Below, in pieces: positions 25,501-38,055 of a DNA stretch of 64,000 bases. How positions within the stretch are numbered: the first letter of the stretch is position 1; every line of letters begins with the position of its first letter. Under the pieces are notes generated by a model. It did not search any database. It was not told the origin of the DNA and worked only from the letters and a program-made list of their open reading frames with translations. The DNA is from Hirudinaria manillensis (Eukaryota > Annelida > Clitellata > Hirudinida > Hirudinidae). The translations under genes were made by a program, and so were the position numbers. The stretch lies in NCBI GenBank assembly GCA_034509925.1, contig CM067535.1:6981201-7045200 (forward strand), given 5' to 3'.

Positions 25501-27575
25501 AATCGTGCTATTATATTGCATATCACGTGTTATATTTAATATTATACACGTTCAATTTGCTATTTGTTCTTTCAGTTGCTTTGATACCTTAATAAACTCA
25601 TATTTAAAGAAAAAAAATCTCCTTAGTTATGCAATATTTGTAAATGATGCAGGAGTAATGGCTACATTCTTCAACGTAAAGCAGTTAGTTGACATGATGT
25701 CCATCGGAACTCTGCTGGCTTACACTCTTGTGTCGACGTGTGTGCTCCTGCTCAGGTAATTAGAGTGATTTCTTAATATCAGACATGTTTTGATTTAGCA
25801 AGTAATATAGATTTATATATATAATATATATATTTTATATCTATTTGCACAGTAATGATACTTTCTGTTTGTTTTTAAATCCTTTGTTCTGAATTTCCTT
25901 GATTGGGGTTTAATATTAGATTTAACCCTACCTTTTAATAAACAAATAAATTCAAATGCTATAATATTAGTTAATCAGAAAAATAGGCTAAATTGTATCA
26001 CGTCATTATCCAGATACGAACTCTACTCAGGAGATCCTCTTAAGAGTGAAGACGATGTCACTGGAAAAAAATATCCAACCCCTAAAACTGTTTCTATTGT
26101 CAGGGGACTGACTGTTGGAATTAGTAAGTACAACGATTTGAAAATGTTTTGAATAGAAAAAAAAATGAAAATTTACTGAAAAATTAAAATTTATCTCTTT
26201 CATAAATTCCTCATTCTTTATAAATAAAGTTAATTTCAATCTAGCTAACCAATAATATTTACTTAATCATAAAACGTATTTATAGTTTACATGATCATAA
26301 ATTGTATAGCTTAATTTTTCATTTGTGAATTTGCAGTTTTGGCCACAATAACCTTGGGTCTGACCGCTGACAACTTGTCCTCATCGATGATAGGGTGGTG
26401 GTACTACATTGTCATCACCATACCTTGTGTCTGCATCATGGTCTTCATCATTGTCATTGCCTTCCAACCAAAAAACTCCAGGGTTCTAACATTCCAGGTA
26501 AATGAGTTGAGACACAACATGTCCATATAAACATTATGTCGTTAAGCAAAGGTCATTTAACTTATGATGTTGTATCAATTATGTAAGCGAGTGTTGTATA
26601 CAATATACAAAGATCATCTTTTGGTGCATCTTTTGGGCACCTTTGTTTATTTCTTGCACAATTTTCTATTATATATTTGTAATGTTTCATCATTTTTGAG
26701 GGAAGTTTAACATGGAATATGTTATTTATTTATTTATCTTTTAATGGCATATTGAAGTTAATTAATAGGTTAATTAATATTTTTATTCAGGTTCCTTTTG
26801 TTCCGGTCATTCCAATTCTAAGTGCAATGATCAATATTTACCTCATGCTCCAGTTGGGTTATCAGACATGGGTTCGATTTGCTGTCTGGTTAGGAATTGG
26901 TGAGTGAGCCATTAAGTGAATATCATGAATATTCATGGAAATATGAATTATGAATTAAGTGAACATCATGAATATTCATATGGGATATGTCTTCATTAAT
27001 TAATTATTGTTCAAATAACGGTAATTTATTAAATTATTTGTGGCAGCACTTTGTTGATTTTAACTGATAGATGCTAAAGGCCAAGAGATATTGCTTTTGC
27101 ACGAGTTGATCGGAATTGTTTATTAATTCCGATTAATTATTATTTAATTTATTAATAAACCTTTAATTTAAAAAAAAGTTTAATAACTTCGATATTTAAA
27201 GCATGAAAATGTTAATTTATGGATTCCTCTTGAGGTAAATATTCTTTGTTTGATTGAATAATTATTCTTTTTTTAAAATTCTATTTAGGAGCCATAAACT
27301 ACTTTGGTTATGGAGTTAGGCACAGCAAGGAGAGAAAAAATGCTGTGGAATCTGTTTCTGCAGACGGTCCTGCCTGTGACTATGACACCGTCGACTTGAC
27401 TGAAGGAGACGACGAAGAAGACGAAGAAGATGCCGAAAACGACGAGGAAATCCTCGGAAGTTTTCCAGGGGCCAGACATTCCAGTTTGGTGAGGAGGAGT
27501 CGCACAGGGTCCACGATGTCGGGAACGTCCTCGAGGTCCGTCGTATCTGACGAAAGAACGCCTCTCATCTCGTAG
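22510..27575 (+). CDS. Cationic amino-acid transporter (SLC7A1-4/SLC7A14 subfamily)
   Basis: APC-superfamily membrane carrier expected to move arginine, lysine and ornithine. Exons: 22510-22633, 22781-22897, 23446-23574, 23775-23930, 24056-24195, 24347-24485, 24623-24845, 25065-25204, 25653-25755, 26014-26123, 26337-26497, 26791-26899, 27289-27575. They total 1,938 nt, 645 residues, all phases kept. The first transmembrane segment carries [10 protein letters not shown], the substrate-binding unwound helix of the family. [11 protein letters not shown] and [11 protein letters not shown] are family blocks. Length and the last hydrophobic segments (V-P-F-V-P onward) indicate the 14-helix CAT type rather than the light-chain type. 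The tail is long and very acidic, and the last residues include E-R-T-P-L-I, which fits an acidic dileucine sorting signal. Confidence 0.93.
24868..24965. repeat. Degenerate (GGAT)n microsatellite
   Basis: GGAT/GATA tetranucleotide tract with interruptions, in intron 7 of the SLC7 gene, starting close after the exon. Read antisense it produces a spurious Ile-His-Pro-Ser-rich ORF. Confidence 0.9.
26911..26979. repeat. Short direct repeat with internal palindrome in SLC7 intron 12
   Basis: Two 26-bp copies (26911-26936 and 26954-26979) differ at one base; each contains the palindrome atgaatattcat. Just after the exon 12 donor site. No function evident. Confidence 0.75.
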
Positions 27576-29237
27576 ATTTTAGGTTGCTCTCACTCAATGT
27601 TATTCTTATCGTGTTGAATTAGGGTTTGGGAGAATTCTCAAATTATTTAGGATTAGGTAAAGGTTAGGCTTGGTGCCTTATTTTTCACCAACTTTTGATA
27701 AGTAAATGAATAATATGAAATGTTTCTCTCGTATGGCAGCGCTGCGTAGATGCGGTTATCGTGCTTTTAGTAAACAATAATCTGGATGTCGCAATACTGG
27801 ATACGTTTTATAATTTCTTAACCTGCGTGTTTGTCCGTCTGCGATTCGTTCGTCTGACCGCTTTGCTGCTTCAAAGTATTCGATAACATCAAGGTAGATC
27901 TCTGTTTTTGTACTAAAAAACATTTTTGTCTTTGATGGAACAACTATTTTCGTTCTTTTAAATTCGTTATTTTAAATTTAAAGTACTTTTAAATCAGTGA
28001 TGCAATTTATTTCAATTTATAATAATAAGAGTATTTTAAATTTACTTAAATTACAACAAAGTATAAAATACTTTTCAACATGAGGGCAACATACCAGTTG
28101 ATTGCTTTATCACTAATTTCTTTTAACTTTCATGATTCAAGTTTTGCTACCCGTGGAACATTTATTTATTTGTAAGTGTTTGTAATTTGTACCTGCAATT
28201 CTGCGTGCATTTATTTTTGTCTTTTGGTCGATTCAATCGCATTATTTTTCATTTTAAAAGGGTTAGATTAACTTCTTTTGTTGTCAGCATTAAAAATTAA
28301 TGCCGCTACAATCATGGTCCTATTATGGAGGATGAATATTGATATCTAGAAGTGATAAGAGTGCATGTGAATGGATTTTTATTGAAGGTACGGTTTTTCC
28401 AGATAGTAACTTTTCATGTGTGAATTTCGGTTTAAATTTTACTTTTGCTTCAAAATTGTTTTATTTTATTTTATTGTCCAACCAAATCTGATCCAAGTTG
28501 CTTATTATTTTATTGAAAGTTCTTTAAAAATCTGCTTTAAAATCTTGATCGGAGTATCAAATTGCATCACTGATTCTAGTACGAACTAATTTACAATAAT
28601 CAAGTGCTTTATGCTTGTTTTTATAATAAAATTAAACGTTTGTCGCTAATTGGTCTTTGTCTGTTTATTTATTTATTAATATCTGTTAATTAATTCCATT
28701 ACCCCAAACTATTAAACATCTGTTTCAAGATAATTATTAAAGAAAGGGTAGACAATCTCCACACGACTGATTGATGTTTACAAGTGGCACGTTTTTTTTT
28801 AATCTTATGAAGTTGTGTGTATAAGTGCCGAGTTTAATTATGTTATTATGTACGCCATTAACTTAGGTCAGTTAGTTATTTCAGTTTAATAATATAAAAA
28901 TTAAGTTACGTGAGTCCGGAACTTTTTTCGAGAATGGTTCCCGATATTTTCAGTCTCCAGCAATTACTTAAAGTAACGTAAAGTTTGTAAAATTTCTTTT
29001 CGTTTAAGTCAGTGGTTCTTGAAAATTATGAAAGAAAGCGATTTTAGAATAAGATGTTAATTTATAAGCAATTGCCTTTAAATACACAACCTTTCATTGA
29101 AAAGTATGTATGCAATAAAGTCACTGTTCATGCTCGAACATGAAGTGGGTGCCATACCAAAGATGGATATAAAGGACGCACAGTTTTAATAATTTACTCA
29201 GTCTATAGCCTCCTCTTTTATTGCTGTAGAGGCAAAA
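27576..29237. other. Intergenic region between SLC7 gene and ANKAR
   Basis: 1.66 kb containing the SLC7 3' UTR and the ANKAR 5' region (both genes on plus). A T-rich stretch ending in ctgtag at 29222-29229 could be the acceptor of a 5' UTR intron. No other gene seen. Confidence 0.5.
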
Positions 29238-32200
29238 ATGGCTGTTCGTGATGACGACAAGGAATGGTCATCTTGCTTTTTTGAAAGATTTGATTCTTCA
29301 GGAATCCAAGAATTATTGGCGTACTCTGCTACTGGCAAAAAGTGGTATTTTGCAACTGAATTTCAAAAGAAATCAGTTCCTATTTTTACAGCACCTGAAC
29401 GGACACATGTCAGTGTGGAAAGTCCAGTATGGGTTAATGATAGTTCCACAAAGACTAATTCCTCCAGCAGACCTCTATCATCTCCAAATTTCCGCCGTCC
29501 GTTGCTTGTGGATCAGCTGGTGTTGCGTCACTTCCGACCAAAGAAACTCGCTCCGCTAGTGATAATGAGACCGTTATCAGGAACTAATATGGAGGGCAGA
29601 GTGTTTTCTCCAATGAAACCATCATCTCCTTTCCTGTCGACAACTTTAGGAGATCGCCTGCCACCTGTCGTCCAAACTAAGTCTCCAGGATCTCCTAATA
29701 GTATCTCAAACAGGGCTCCAATTTCGCTCCATCCAACTAAAAATTTGCCAGTTACCTGCCCGAAGAGACATTTCTGTCATTCTGCTCCTTCCAGGCCTGC
29801 CCCTTCCTCGGCTTCACAACCTCGATCGCTACCGTTATCGTCGCTGTCGCCACCGCCGCCAATGTCGCCGCAAATATTTTTAATTCCCTACAGAAGCGGA
29901 GTTGAATATTTAAAAGTGCACGAAATTCATTCTTTGGTCCATGAGCTTCTTACCGGATTATGTTTACTTAACCAGGTTAATGTGATGTCATTTCACAGAG
30001 TTTATTAATTAACTAATATTTATTAATTAGCTGAAGAATAAATATCAATAAATGATTTAAAGCCACCGACCTGGACAAGCCTGGCCAACGAAGAGAAAAG
30101 GGTGAGAATAATCCCACCGGCATACAAGAACTCAAGACTCGATGGTCTCGCCCAGAAAATGGATGCTGCTCTGACCAGACATTGGACAAGTCTTGAGGAC
30201 TCGTTGAGGCAAGAAAAGAAATTGGAAGAATGTGTGCTGCAGGCGGGGGAGAATGTCTTGAATTGCTGGAGAAATCGTGAACTGAGGGTCAACTTTCGAG
30301 TGGATTCCTATTTCCAGCACGAGAACATTTACCTCGTGAATACGAGGTGAGACGTTCTTCGAATGTCGAAATAAAATGAAGTCTCAATCGAAACATATTT
30401 GCTTAAGTTGGAGTCTCTGCAGTTCGCTGGTTTCGTTAGAAGATTTGCCTGAGCACTTGCCGGCCGCTTTGGTTCACGAGCGAGTTCTTATTTCAAATAA
30501 ATTGAGAGAAGACGAGAGCTTGGTGAAGCTGTTGTTTCACTTGGAATTGGTGGCACTCATTTCTGCTTTCGTGGTTGCCAACCTAAAAAAGAATGTAATA
30601 GTCTCGGTCGACAAGTCATTACCAGCAGGTTGTTAACTGATTGTTTTGATCGATGATATTTCATGCCGATAATGATAATGGAAGTTAGTCATGAAGCTGG
30701 AAATATGCAATTTCGAGATAAGATAAAGTTCACCAGAATGGCCCACAATTTGGTCGGATAAGTAAATGAATAAGTAAATCATCACAAATCGGATAAACAA
30801 ATTTTGTTTGAGATGTTGATGATGATGATGATGACGACAGTGAATGCGAGTAGGTAATTATGTTCCATACAATCAGAGGAGTTGGCATCCAATCGTGTTC
30901 TTATGTCAAATCCGAGATTTGACGCATTAAATATTAATCGCATTATTTATAACATTAATTAATCTGAACTAAATATTAATTGACAATCGCTATGAAATGA
31001 TTGCCTCACCACTTTAGCTGATTTGTTTGTCTGATAAGTGAAAATCGATTTTATTTTAATAAGCAGAAGAATCCGAAAACCATTTTAGTTTTGGAAGTTC
31101 AGAAGAACACGAGTGCTCGCTAAATTCAGGTTAGTTGTTCAAATGCCATTCATTTAAAAAACAATCAATCATAATATAATGAATATTAAGTGTCTATTCG
31201 ATAAATATTCAATCGCAATGTAATTGTGACTCTCCAGGTTTAACCTTTGACCTCAACCTTCCAAAACCTATGAACAAAAGCGAAACCGAGTCGGAAATGG
31301 GGGCCATCACAAGCGCTCAGAACGTCATCGTGAAGGAGGGCCAACATTTTGTGACGTCACAATCACCATCATCGTCGTCGTCTTCGTCTTCGTCATCAGA
31401 AGATGCAACCTATCCATTGATTAGGATAAACGATAAATTGCAAGTGTTACAGATTTTGTTGGAAAACATATTTTTTCTAAGCAATGTATATTATTCACGT
31501 GAATGCTTCCGAAAGAAATCAATAACTTAATCTATAACATGAACATTCAGCAAAGACATGCTATTACAAAAATTTGTAGTTTCGACTTTCTATTGACACC
31601 CATTGAGGGAAATGAAACGAATGAACGAATTTCAGATATTTTTTGGTGCCTCTCACTTGCCAAAGAGAACCACCCGATTGGTTTGCTGAGTTCAACGATG
31701 AATTTGACAAACGAAGAAGCAACAACGAGCCAATCAATGATATCATTATTCACGAACATTTCAAGAACATTTGCGGATTCGGAGAGGCACTTAAGTGTAG
31801 AGTAAGTGGATATAGTATCTTCTAAGTGATGTATCTTGTATCCTACTGTGTTGTCACTGCCAAATAAATATTTATGGATTGATTTTCATTTATCTTTATT
31901 TCTTTATACGAAATAAAGGGCAAATAGAAAATATCAAAGTATGGTTTGCTTGGAATCTGTTTCAGACTCAACTTTGTTAACTGTTTATTTATTTATTTAT
32001 TTATATATATATATATAAATATACATTTCTGTCCGTACAGAATCTACAGAGAGGGCTGAGAACGTCTTGCAAATACGGCATGCTCAATGTTTTCGTGAAC
32101 CTTCTGAAAAAAGGTCCCGCGTTTCGACTCAACAGCTGCCAGACGACCACGGCCTCTCGAACCTCTTCCTCAAATCGTAAGAACACTAATGGAGTCAACA

Positions 32201-35200
32201 TCGCTGAAGCGAAGGCACCAATACAGACTCGAAATGAGGTGGAATCCAGCGAATTTAACAAGGAAGAAAGTGACGATGAAACTCTGATGGAAGAAGAGAA
32301 TTTATCGCTCCTCCAACTGGCAGCTCTTTACAACCGACCGCACGTAATTTCACTTCTAATGGGAAGCGGATGCGATATCAACGAAAAACACGAGAAGACA
32401 GGTTGGTTCAAAATAATATTCCACCATTTTCATTGGGAAGATTGACAGAAGGTCAGCTCTAGAATTGTGATTTAGGTATGACTCCATTCCTCATTGCGTG
32501 CCATTCTGGTTCTTTGGAAACAGTGTCCTTCCTTATTGGTTGCGGGGTGATGATGTCATCCAAAGACGTGAACGGATGGACTTCCATCCACCATGCCACA
32601 TTGAACGACTATCCAGACATCATAAGAATGCTTGTCCAGCATTATCCACTTTTACTCGAACTGAAAACCGCTGATGAGTATCTGTGAAGTTCTACTTATC
32701 AGCCATTAATCTATATTAAATATAATTCATTTTTTAATAATGGATTCACACAAAAAAATGAAAATTACAATGGAGAATGATATTAAAATAGAAACTTATT
32801 TTATTATCGCAAGAAATCATTTAAAATCCCTCTTCAGACAACAGTCCACTCCGGCCTTGATTAGCGCCACCTACGGAACCATCGACAGTTTCCAGTTGCT
32901 TCACAAATTCGGAAGCGACGTCACAGCCAAAGACTCCAATGGGCTGGGAGTTGTAGAATTGGCGGTGTTGAACGGTCGGCATGGGATCTTAGATTTTCTC
33001 ATCAACACGCAATCAGTGGATGTTTGGACAACTGTTACAGGCAGTGAATCTTTTTGTGAAGCACTGGCGGATCTAAGGGCGGTGTGAGGGCCATGGGGAC
33101 CGGGGAAGGCAGATTTAATCACGACATACTTGTATACTTAGGCTTTACCATGACAAGTTTACATACATCTTGTCCGGTCCGAATATTTCTCCCTCTTCCA
33201 AATATTGACTCGCCACCAAAGTATATTGTAGATAAGCTACTGCTAGGGCAGAACTTATAAATTGTTAACTTATATAAGTGGAAAGTCCTTATTTTATGTA
33301 CAAGGATAGAATTCTTATCTTATTTAAAAACGTAAACAGCAATGTAACGTGTAAAATCAAATGCCATAAACTCTGCACATTTAAAAAATTATCAACAAGA
33401 AATTTGGTGTGGGAAATGTGGTTTGTTCCTTCGCTTGATCGTGGAGAGAGGTTTAAGTCCATCATTTCTAATTTCGATTTAGTTGCTTTGCATATATTTA
33501 CAACCCAAAAGATTGTTAATTAAAATATTTTATTTGCAGACATGCTCATTTCATCTGAACCCAGAACGTGTCTGAGTTCATTGGAATGTCTTATTCATTT
33601 AACCAGCTCCAGCTTCTGTTATTGGTCGAGATTCTTGGATACAAGTAAACCTGTGAAATATTAATTATATAGTCAGCCATCAATAATCGTCGTCAGCGTT
33701 TATTTAAAGCGGGAATACAAAATCTGTTTTGTCTGCTACGAAACAAAACAAAGGCGGACGATTTCCACGAGGCCATCACAGAAATTTTTCTTAACGTCGT
33801 CAAAGAGCAGGAAGTGAGGGAATTGATGTCCAGAATTCCAGAAACTGCGGTCACCATCGTCGAATTATTTGGATGCAGTAAAAGAAACGTCATTCTCAGA
33901 GCTTCCATCATCGTGAGAGAACTACGACAAATTATGGTTTGTATGATAAAAAATTATTCAACTGCTTTGCTACCAATTTATTTAGAAACAAATATTTAAC
34001 TTACTCAAATCGATAAGATAATCATCCGAGATGTCCGAGAGTTTGTTATGTATTTGCATTTGGAACATTTCTGCTGAATTGATCGTAAGGTCCCAGAAAG
34101 CAGCTGGATCTTGGTACTCTCTGGCTTCCGTAGAGACTCTATTGCCTCAAAATGTATCCGAAACCTTCGAATAAACTTCCGCCACTCGTAGGCGAGATTG
34201 CCCGCATCAAACCTAAATGCAAATCGAAAATCGAATTTGTCGACTGCGCTATTGGTCCATTTCATCGTGACAGGTTTTTGTCAGAAATATTGCCGAAGCT
34301 TAAGTCTTAAATAAAGTTTTTCCACAAATAAACGGCCATTTAAAAGATCATATTTTAAATTTAAATATAACAAAAAACAACTAAGAATCAACTAAAGATA
34401 ATTTTATCGCTCAGGGTTCGGAGTTTGTTCGATCAAACTGCCTGGAAGCTCTGATTGACCAAGTGAAACCCACCGACGACTGTAGATTGATGATTTCAAT
34501 TTTAACAACTCTGAGGTTGCTGTGCATAGATGACCACGAAAACAAACTTAGAACGGTAAAGTCTGGAATCATTCGATCAATCATCAAACTCTTCAAGTCT
34601 CAACCTGGTAGCACTATTCCTCTTATTTTCCTCGCCTCGATTTTGTTTGACAAGAAATTCAATTGATTCCTTTTTCTTTTTTTATTTAAATGAATGTTTA
34701 TTTTATCGAGTGAGTTATAGCAACATGTTAAGCAACAGAAAGAATGCATAATTAAATAATTCAATGGTCTTAAGGAATCCAAGCCTGAAAGCTTTTTCAA
34801 GTTATGACGGATCATAACTTCGACATTAATAGAACAAGACATGTCCAATGCATAAATTTCAGATAATTTAATCAATAAAACAATAAATAAAGATTAAATA
34901 ATTAAAGATTCCATTACCAAGGAGGCGATCATTACCATGGCAGCAATAGTGGAAGAAAACTGGGAAATCCAGATGGCAGTAGTTGACCAGACAGGAGGAG
35001 ACAACACTGCCTGGTCGTTTACTCATTGGACTATTTCGGATTTATTAATGATTTATTTAATCCAAAATATTAGTTCTTATGATTTATTTAAGTGGTTACA
35101 CTTGTCTGTATATTATTTAAAGTTCTTTATTAATAAAGCGATAGTATATTATTAAAGGTGCAAAGTAAGGACACTCAGTTAAATTTTATGAATGGCCATA

Positions 35201-37502
35201 TTTTGATCGTGATTGGTGTCCAGGTTTAAAGAATATTGTAATTAATTATTTATTTAATTAATTATAATTTATTAATTATAATTTATCACTATGGAATGCA
35301 CACGTCATTAGGCTGTCTTTTGAATAACCCTGGTGAATAGGAATTTATCGATTTATTAATGGATTAATAATAATTAATTAATTAACAGATTAACAATAAA
35401 CCAATTACTCGTGTATTATAGGGCAATAACTCAACTGCTGAGGAGACACGATGCAGTAGAGGTACAAATTGAAGCCTGCAACTTGGTTGAAAAGGTTGTC
35501 AAAGGAAATAGTTACTGCCAGAGAATATTCATCAATGTCGGTTGTCTGGAAATCTTAATTGGACTCATGAAGGTAATTGCAAATTATAACAAGGAGTAAT
35601 CAGTGGCGAAACTAGAATATTTCTTAGCGGGGGTGGAGCAAACATTAGAACCTGATCTTAACGGTTGGACGAATAATGTTATTGGCCAAGCTTTCACGAA
35701 AAATCTATCTCCCTGAGTCCAGATCTATTCAGTTTTTATTTAAAAGTAATCTCTTTGGGATATCCCTGGTTCTCCAAATCAATCTTAAGTGATAGCATTG
35801 AGTTTTGAAATTCGTCATTGCAGACATTTTCCACTGAACTCAAAGAAAGAGCAGCCTTGGCGATGTGGAGTCTCTCAGGTGAAGAAAATCAGAAAATGGC
35901 GGCAGAGATGGTCGGCATGGGTGTCCTTATAGAGATGATCATGGATGATTCGCAAATTCTTCAGTTTATAGGTTGGAATCAATTCTTTTTTGAAATTTTT
36001 ATTTATTACAAAGACTGTCCTAAGTACTCTTTGTGATTACTCTGAATAATATATGCTTTTTGTACAAGAAAGTAAATGTTTGCAAGTTCATAATTTAATC
36101 GATTCCGTCGTTATCAAGGTTCAGAAGCCATCAAGGCTATGATTCACGAAGACGCATCTAAGCAGGACAAAATGGCCGATCACGGAGTTGTAAATTCTCT
36201 TCTGAGAATTATTAGAAATTCAAAAATGTCGTCACACGTTTTGCTTTCAGTGGCTGGCGTAGTCACTCATCTCTGCGTCGGTAAATTATAGGAATTATAA
36301 AAATTTTTTTATCTTAATAAATACCTTCGTGCATGTTTTCAAGCAACTTCTTACTTACCTAGAATGACATTGTCATCATATTAATGACCATCCCATTTAT
36401 AAATGTATCTGTAATCATAACTTTGTTATGCCTTTAAGGCTTGGCTCACAGAAACAATCACAACACACAAACAAAACTTGCCGAGAAAGGGATGATATTC
36501 TGGCTTTCAGAAAAACTGCGTGAGATTGAAAAGCAAAATGATACAATCTGCGACAAGCTCCTCATGGCCGAAATACTGACTGCCATTTCCTGTTTAGTTC
36601 TGCGCAACAAAAATAACCAGGACATTTTTATGTCACTTTCCGACAAATTCACTTTTGATGTTTTTAATAATCTCCTGGAGTTTGATGAAAAGGTAAAGAC
36701 TTAAAACAACTCATTTTACCTAATTGACAGCAGCATTATTCGTAATTTTCAGTCAATTCAGTTAAAATCTGGAAAAGCTCTTGCTATTTTCTGCCTCAAT
36801 AAGGTATTCCATAAAAAAGTTAGGAAAGAATGCATCGGCCGGTGCGTAGATAATATATCGAAGCTGTTGGATTCGGGAAATCGTTTTCACAGATCCGAAG
36901 CCGCCTTTCAAGTGAGTGAAGATCCTGAATACTTCCTTGAGATGCTGACATTACACATTTGAATTCATCAGGTCATCATTCTTGTGAAAGTTATGTCCAC
37001 AGAAAGAAGAGTTGAATTGACATCTAAATCTCTGCTTCGACTCGTTGATAATTTGGAAGCGCCTCTGGATGATGAAATCATAGCTTTAACATGTATGAAA
37101 TTTCATAGTTTATGTGAAGCCTTTAGGGCACTGTAATAGTATGTTTCCACCCCTTTTATAATAATTTTATTGTACCCCAATATTCCTTAAAATATTCGTC
37201 TGGTGGCTTTGGATTTTATAAGTAAGTGGTTCCAATCGACTCTGATTACAATACTATGTGATTTTGCTTGAACATTTAGAACATTTCTGCTGAATTGATC
37301 GTAAAAATAATCATTTCGAATTTCATTTCCAGCCAACCTCATTTCATGTCTTGCTTACACGTATAGCGAAATTGCGGAGGCTCTGTCTGCAACGTCCACT
37401 GTGGATAGTCTCTGCAACCACATTCTTGCCAGCGATCAGAGGAATCGAAAGGTGTATCAATCAAGTATTAATCATCGCGACTCTGTCTTTGATAATTTAT
37501 GA
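29238..37502 (+). CDS. ANKAR: Ankyrin and armadillo repeat-containing protein (ANKAR)
   Basis: Exons: 29238-29975, 30063-30346, 30423-30628, 31067-31129, 31238 to about 31460 (3' edge uncertain), 31636-31801, 32041-32401, 32476-32677, 32838-33043, 33540-33644, 33677-33936, 34415-34607, 34908-35013, 35422-35572, 35824-35971, 36119-36280, 36439-36692, 36753-36911, 36972-37092, 37333-37502. About 1,400 residues, close to human ANKAR (about 1,430). All phases fit except at the uncertain exon. The N-terminal third is Ser/Pro-rich with a polyserine run; W-F-A-E-F-N-D-E-F marks the conserved pre-ankyrin segment. Ankyrin repeats occupy 32.3-33.0 kb (L-L-Q-L-A-A-L-Y-N-R, T-P-F-L-I-A-C-H-S-G). Armadillo repeats fill the rest. 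A stop at 37500 interrupts the last armadillo repeat, whose similarity continues in another frame. The cellular role of the family is unknown to me. Confidence 0.85.
34008..34265 (-). mobile_element. Gag-like retrotransposon fragment in an ANKAR intron
   Basis: An 86-codon ATG ORF opposite to ANKAR inside the intron 33937-34414. It shows the pattern G-N-L-A-Y-E-W-R-K-F-x-R-R-F followed by K-P-E-S-T-K-I-Q-L-L, which resembles the N-terminal gag domain of Ty3/gypsy-type LTR elements. No LTRs, protease or reverse transcriptase are visible nearby, so it is a fragment. A 26-bp stretch of it (gaacatttctgctgaattga and following) recurs at about 37280 in another ANKAR intron. Confidence 0.55.
35601..35720. 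mobile_element. Possible DNA-transposon end in an ANKAR intron
   Basis: Begins cagtggcgaaactag and continues into a ttagcgggggtggagca stretch, a style of terminal sequence common at ends of hAT-like elements in animal genomes. No matching opposite end or transposase found in the 250-bp intron. Boundary on the right is a guess. Confidence 0.3.
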
Positions 37503-37626
37503 TTATCCAGAAGCTATAAGGTCTTTTGTGCATAGATTGTATTATTCTCCAAGTTTTGGGGACATTGCCAATGAGTTGCATCACCATTTGATGACTTTGT
37601 TAACTAAATTTACAAAAACACGATAA
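37463..37626 (+). pseudogene. Out-of-frame continuation of the last ANKAR armadillo repeat
   Basis: After the K-V-Y-Q segment of the ANKAR frame, armadillo-like sequence (I-A-T-L-S-L-I-I-Y-D-Y-P-E-A-I) continues one frame over and stays open to the stop at 37626. No plausible small intron fits between the two frames. Either one base was lost or gained, by mutation or sequencing or assembly error, or the gene really ends at 37502. Confidence 0.45.
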
Positions 37627-37733
37627 AGTTGCGAGATGCGTCCAGGATTTTGATTTGTAAGTTATTTATATGGATAACAAAAGACTCGGGATACCGAAAG
37701 ATCTGAAGATTGAAGAAAAAAAATGTCACAATT

Positions 37734-38055
37734 TTAGAAAGTTAACACCTTTCCTAAATGGGAAATAAGTGGATCTTCGAGAATGACTCCATTTTCACTC
37801 GTATCAGAACATCTCTCCTTCCTTCGTGAAATATGCAATGGAACAATTATAATAAACGTAATAGTTGCATATAATAAAAGCAATGCAATGTTAAATCTTA
37901 TTTCATTATTCATTGACAATTCAAGATCGATAAAGTTTTCCGTTCTAGGTCCTGCTGTCTGCATCGACGACATTAGCCTATTTGTCTCACAATTTGTCTT
38001 GTTCGAGGCGCTTGCTGTGCAAATGCAGGACGAACATTGGTCTCTACCCTGCAAT
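37734..38055 (-). CDS. Putative last exon of a small type I membrane protein
   Basis: Open frame preceded, at 38056 on the minus strand, by a good splice acceptor (ttattgcag). It encodes a short Cys-rich segment (C-S-S-C-I-C) with a possible N-glycosylation site (N-K-T), then one hydrophobic helix of about 22 residues followed by R-R-K-E-R and a ~30-residue tail. This is the layout of the end of a type I membrane protein. The first in-frame ATG is at 37973, which would leave a 79-residue protein. I found no upstream exon with a signal peptide. A 107-codon ORF on the plus strand (37783-38106) overlaps it and is probably its shadow. Confidence 0.4.

Noticed and set aside
34020..34160. Plus-strand ORF starting M-S-E-S-L-L considered as an ANKAR armadillo exon
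   Set aside because: Joining the exon ending 33936 directly to the one starting 34415 gives a gap-free armadillo repeat and correct phase; the stretch is instead the antisense of the gag-like fragment.
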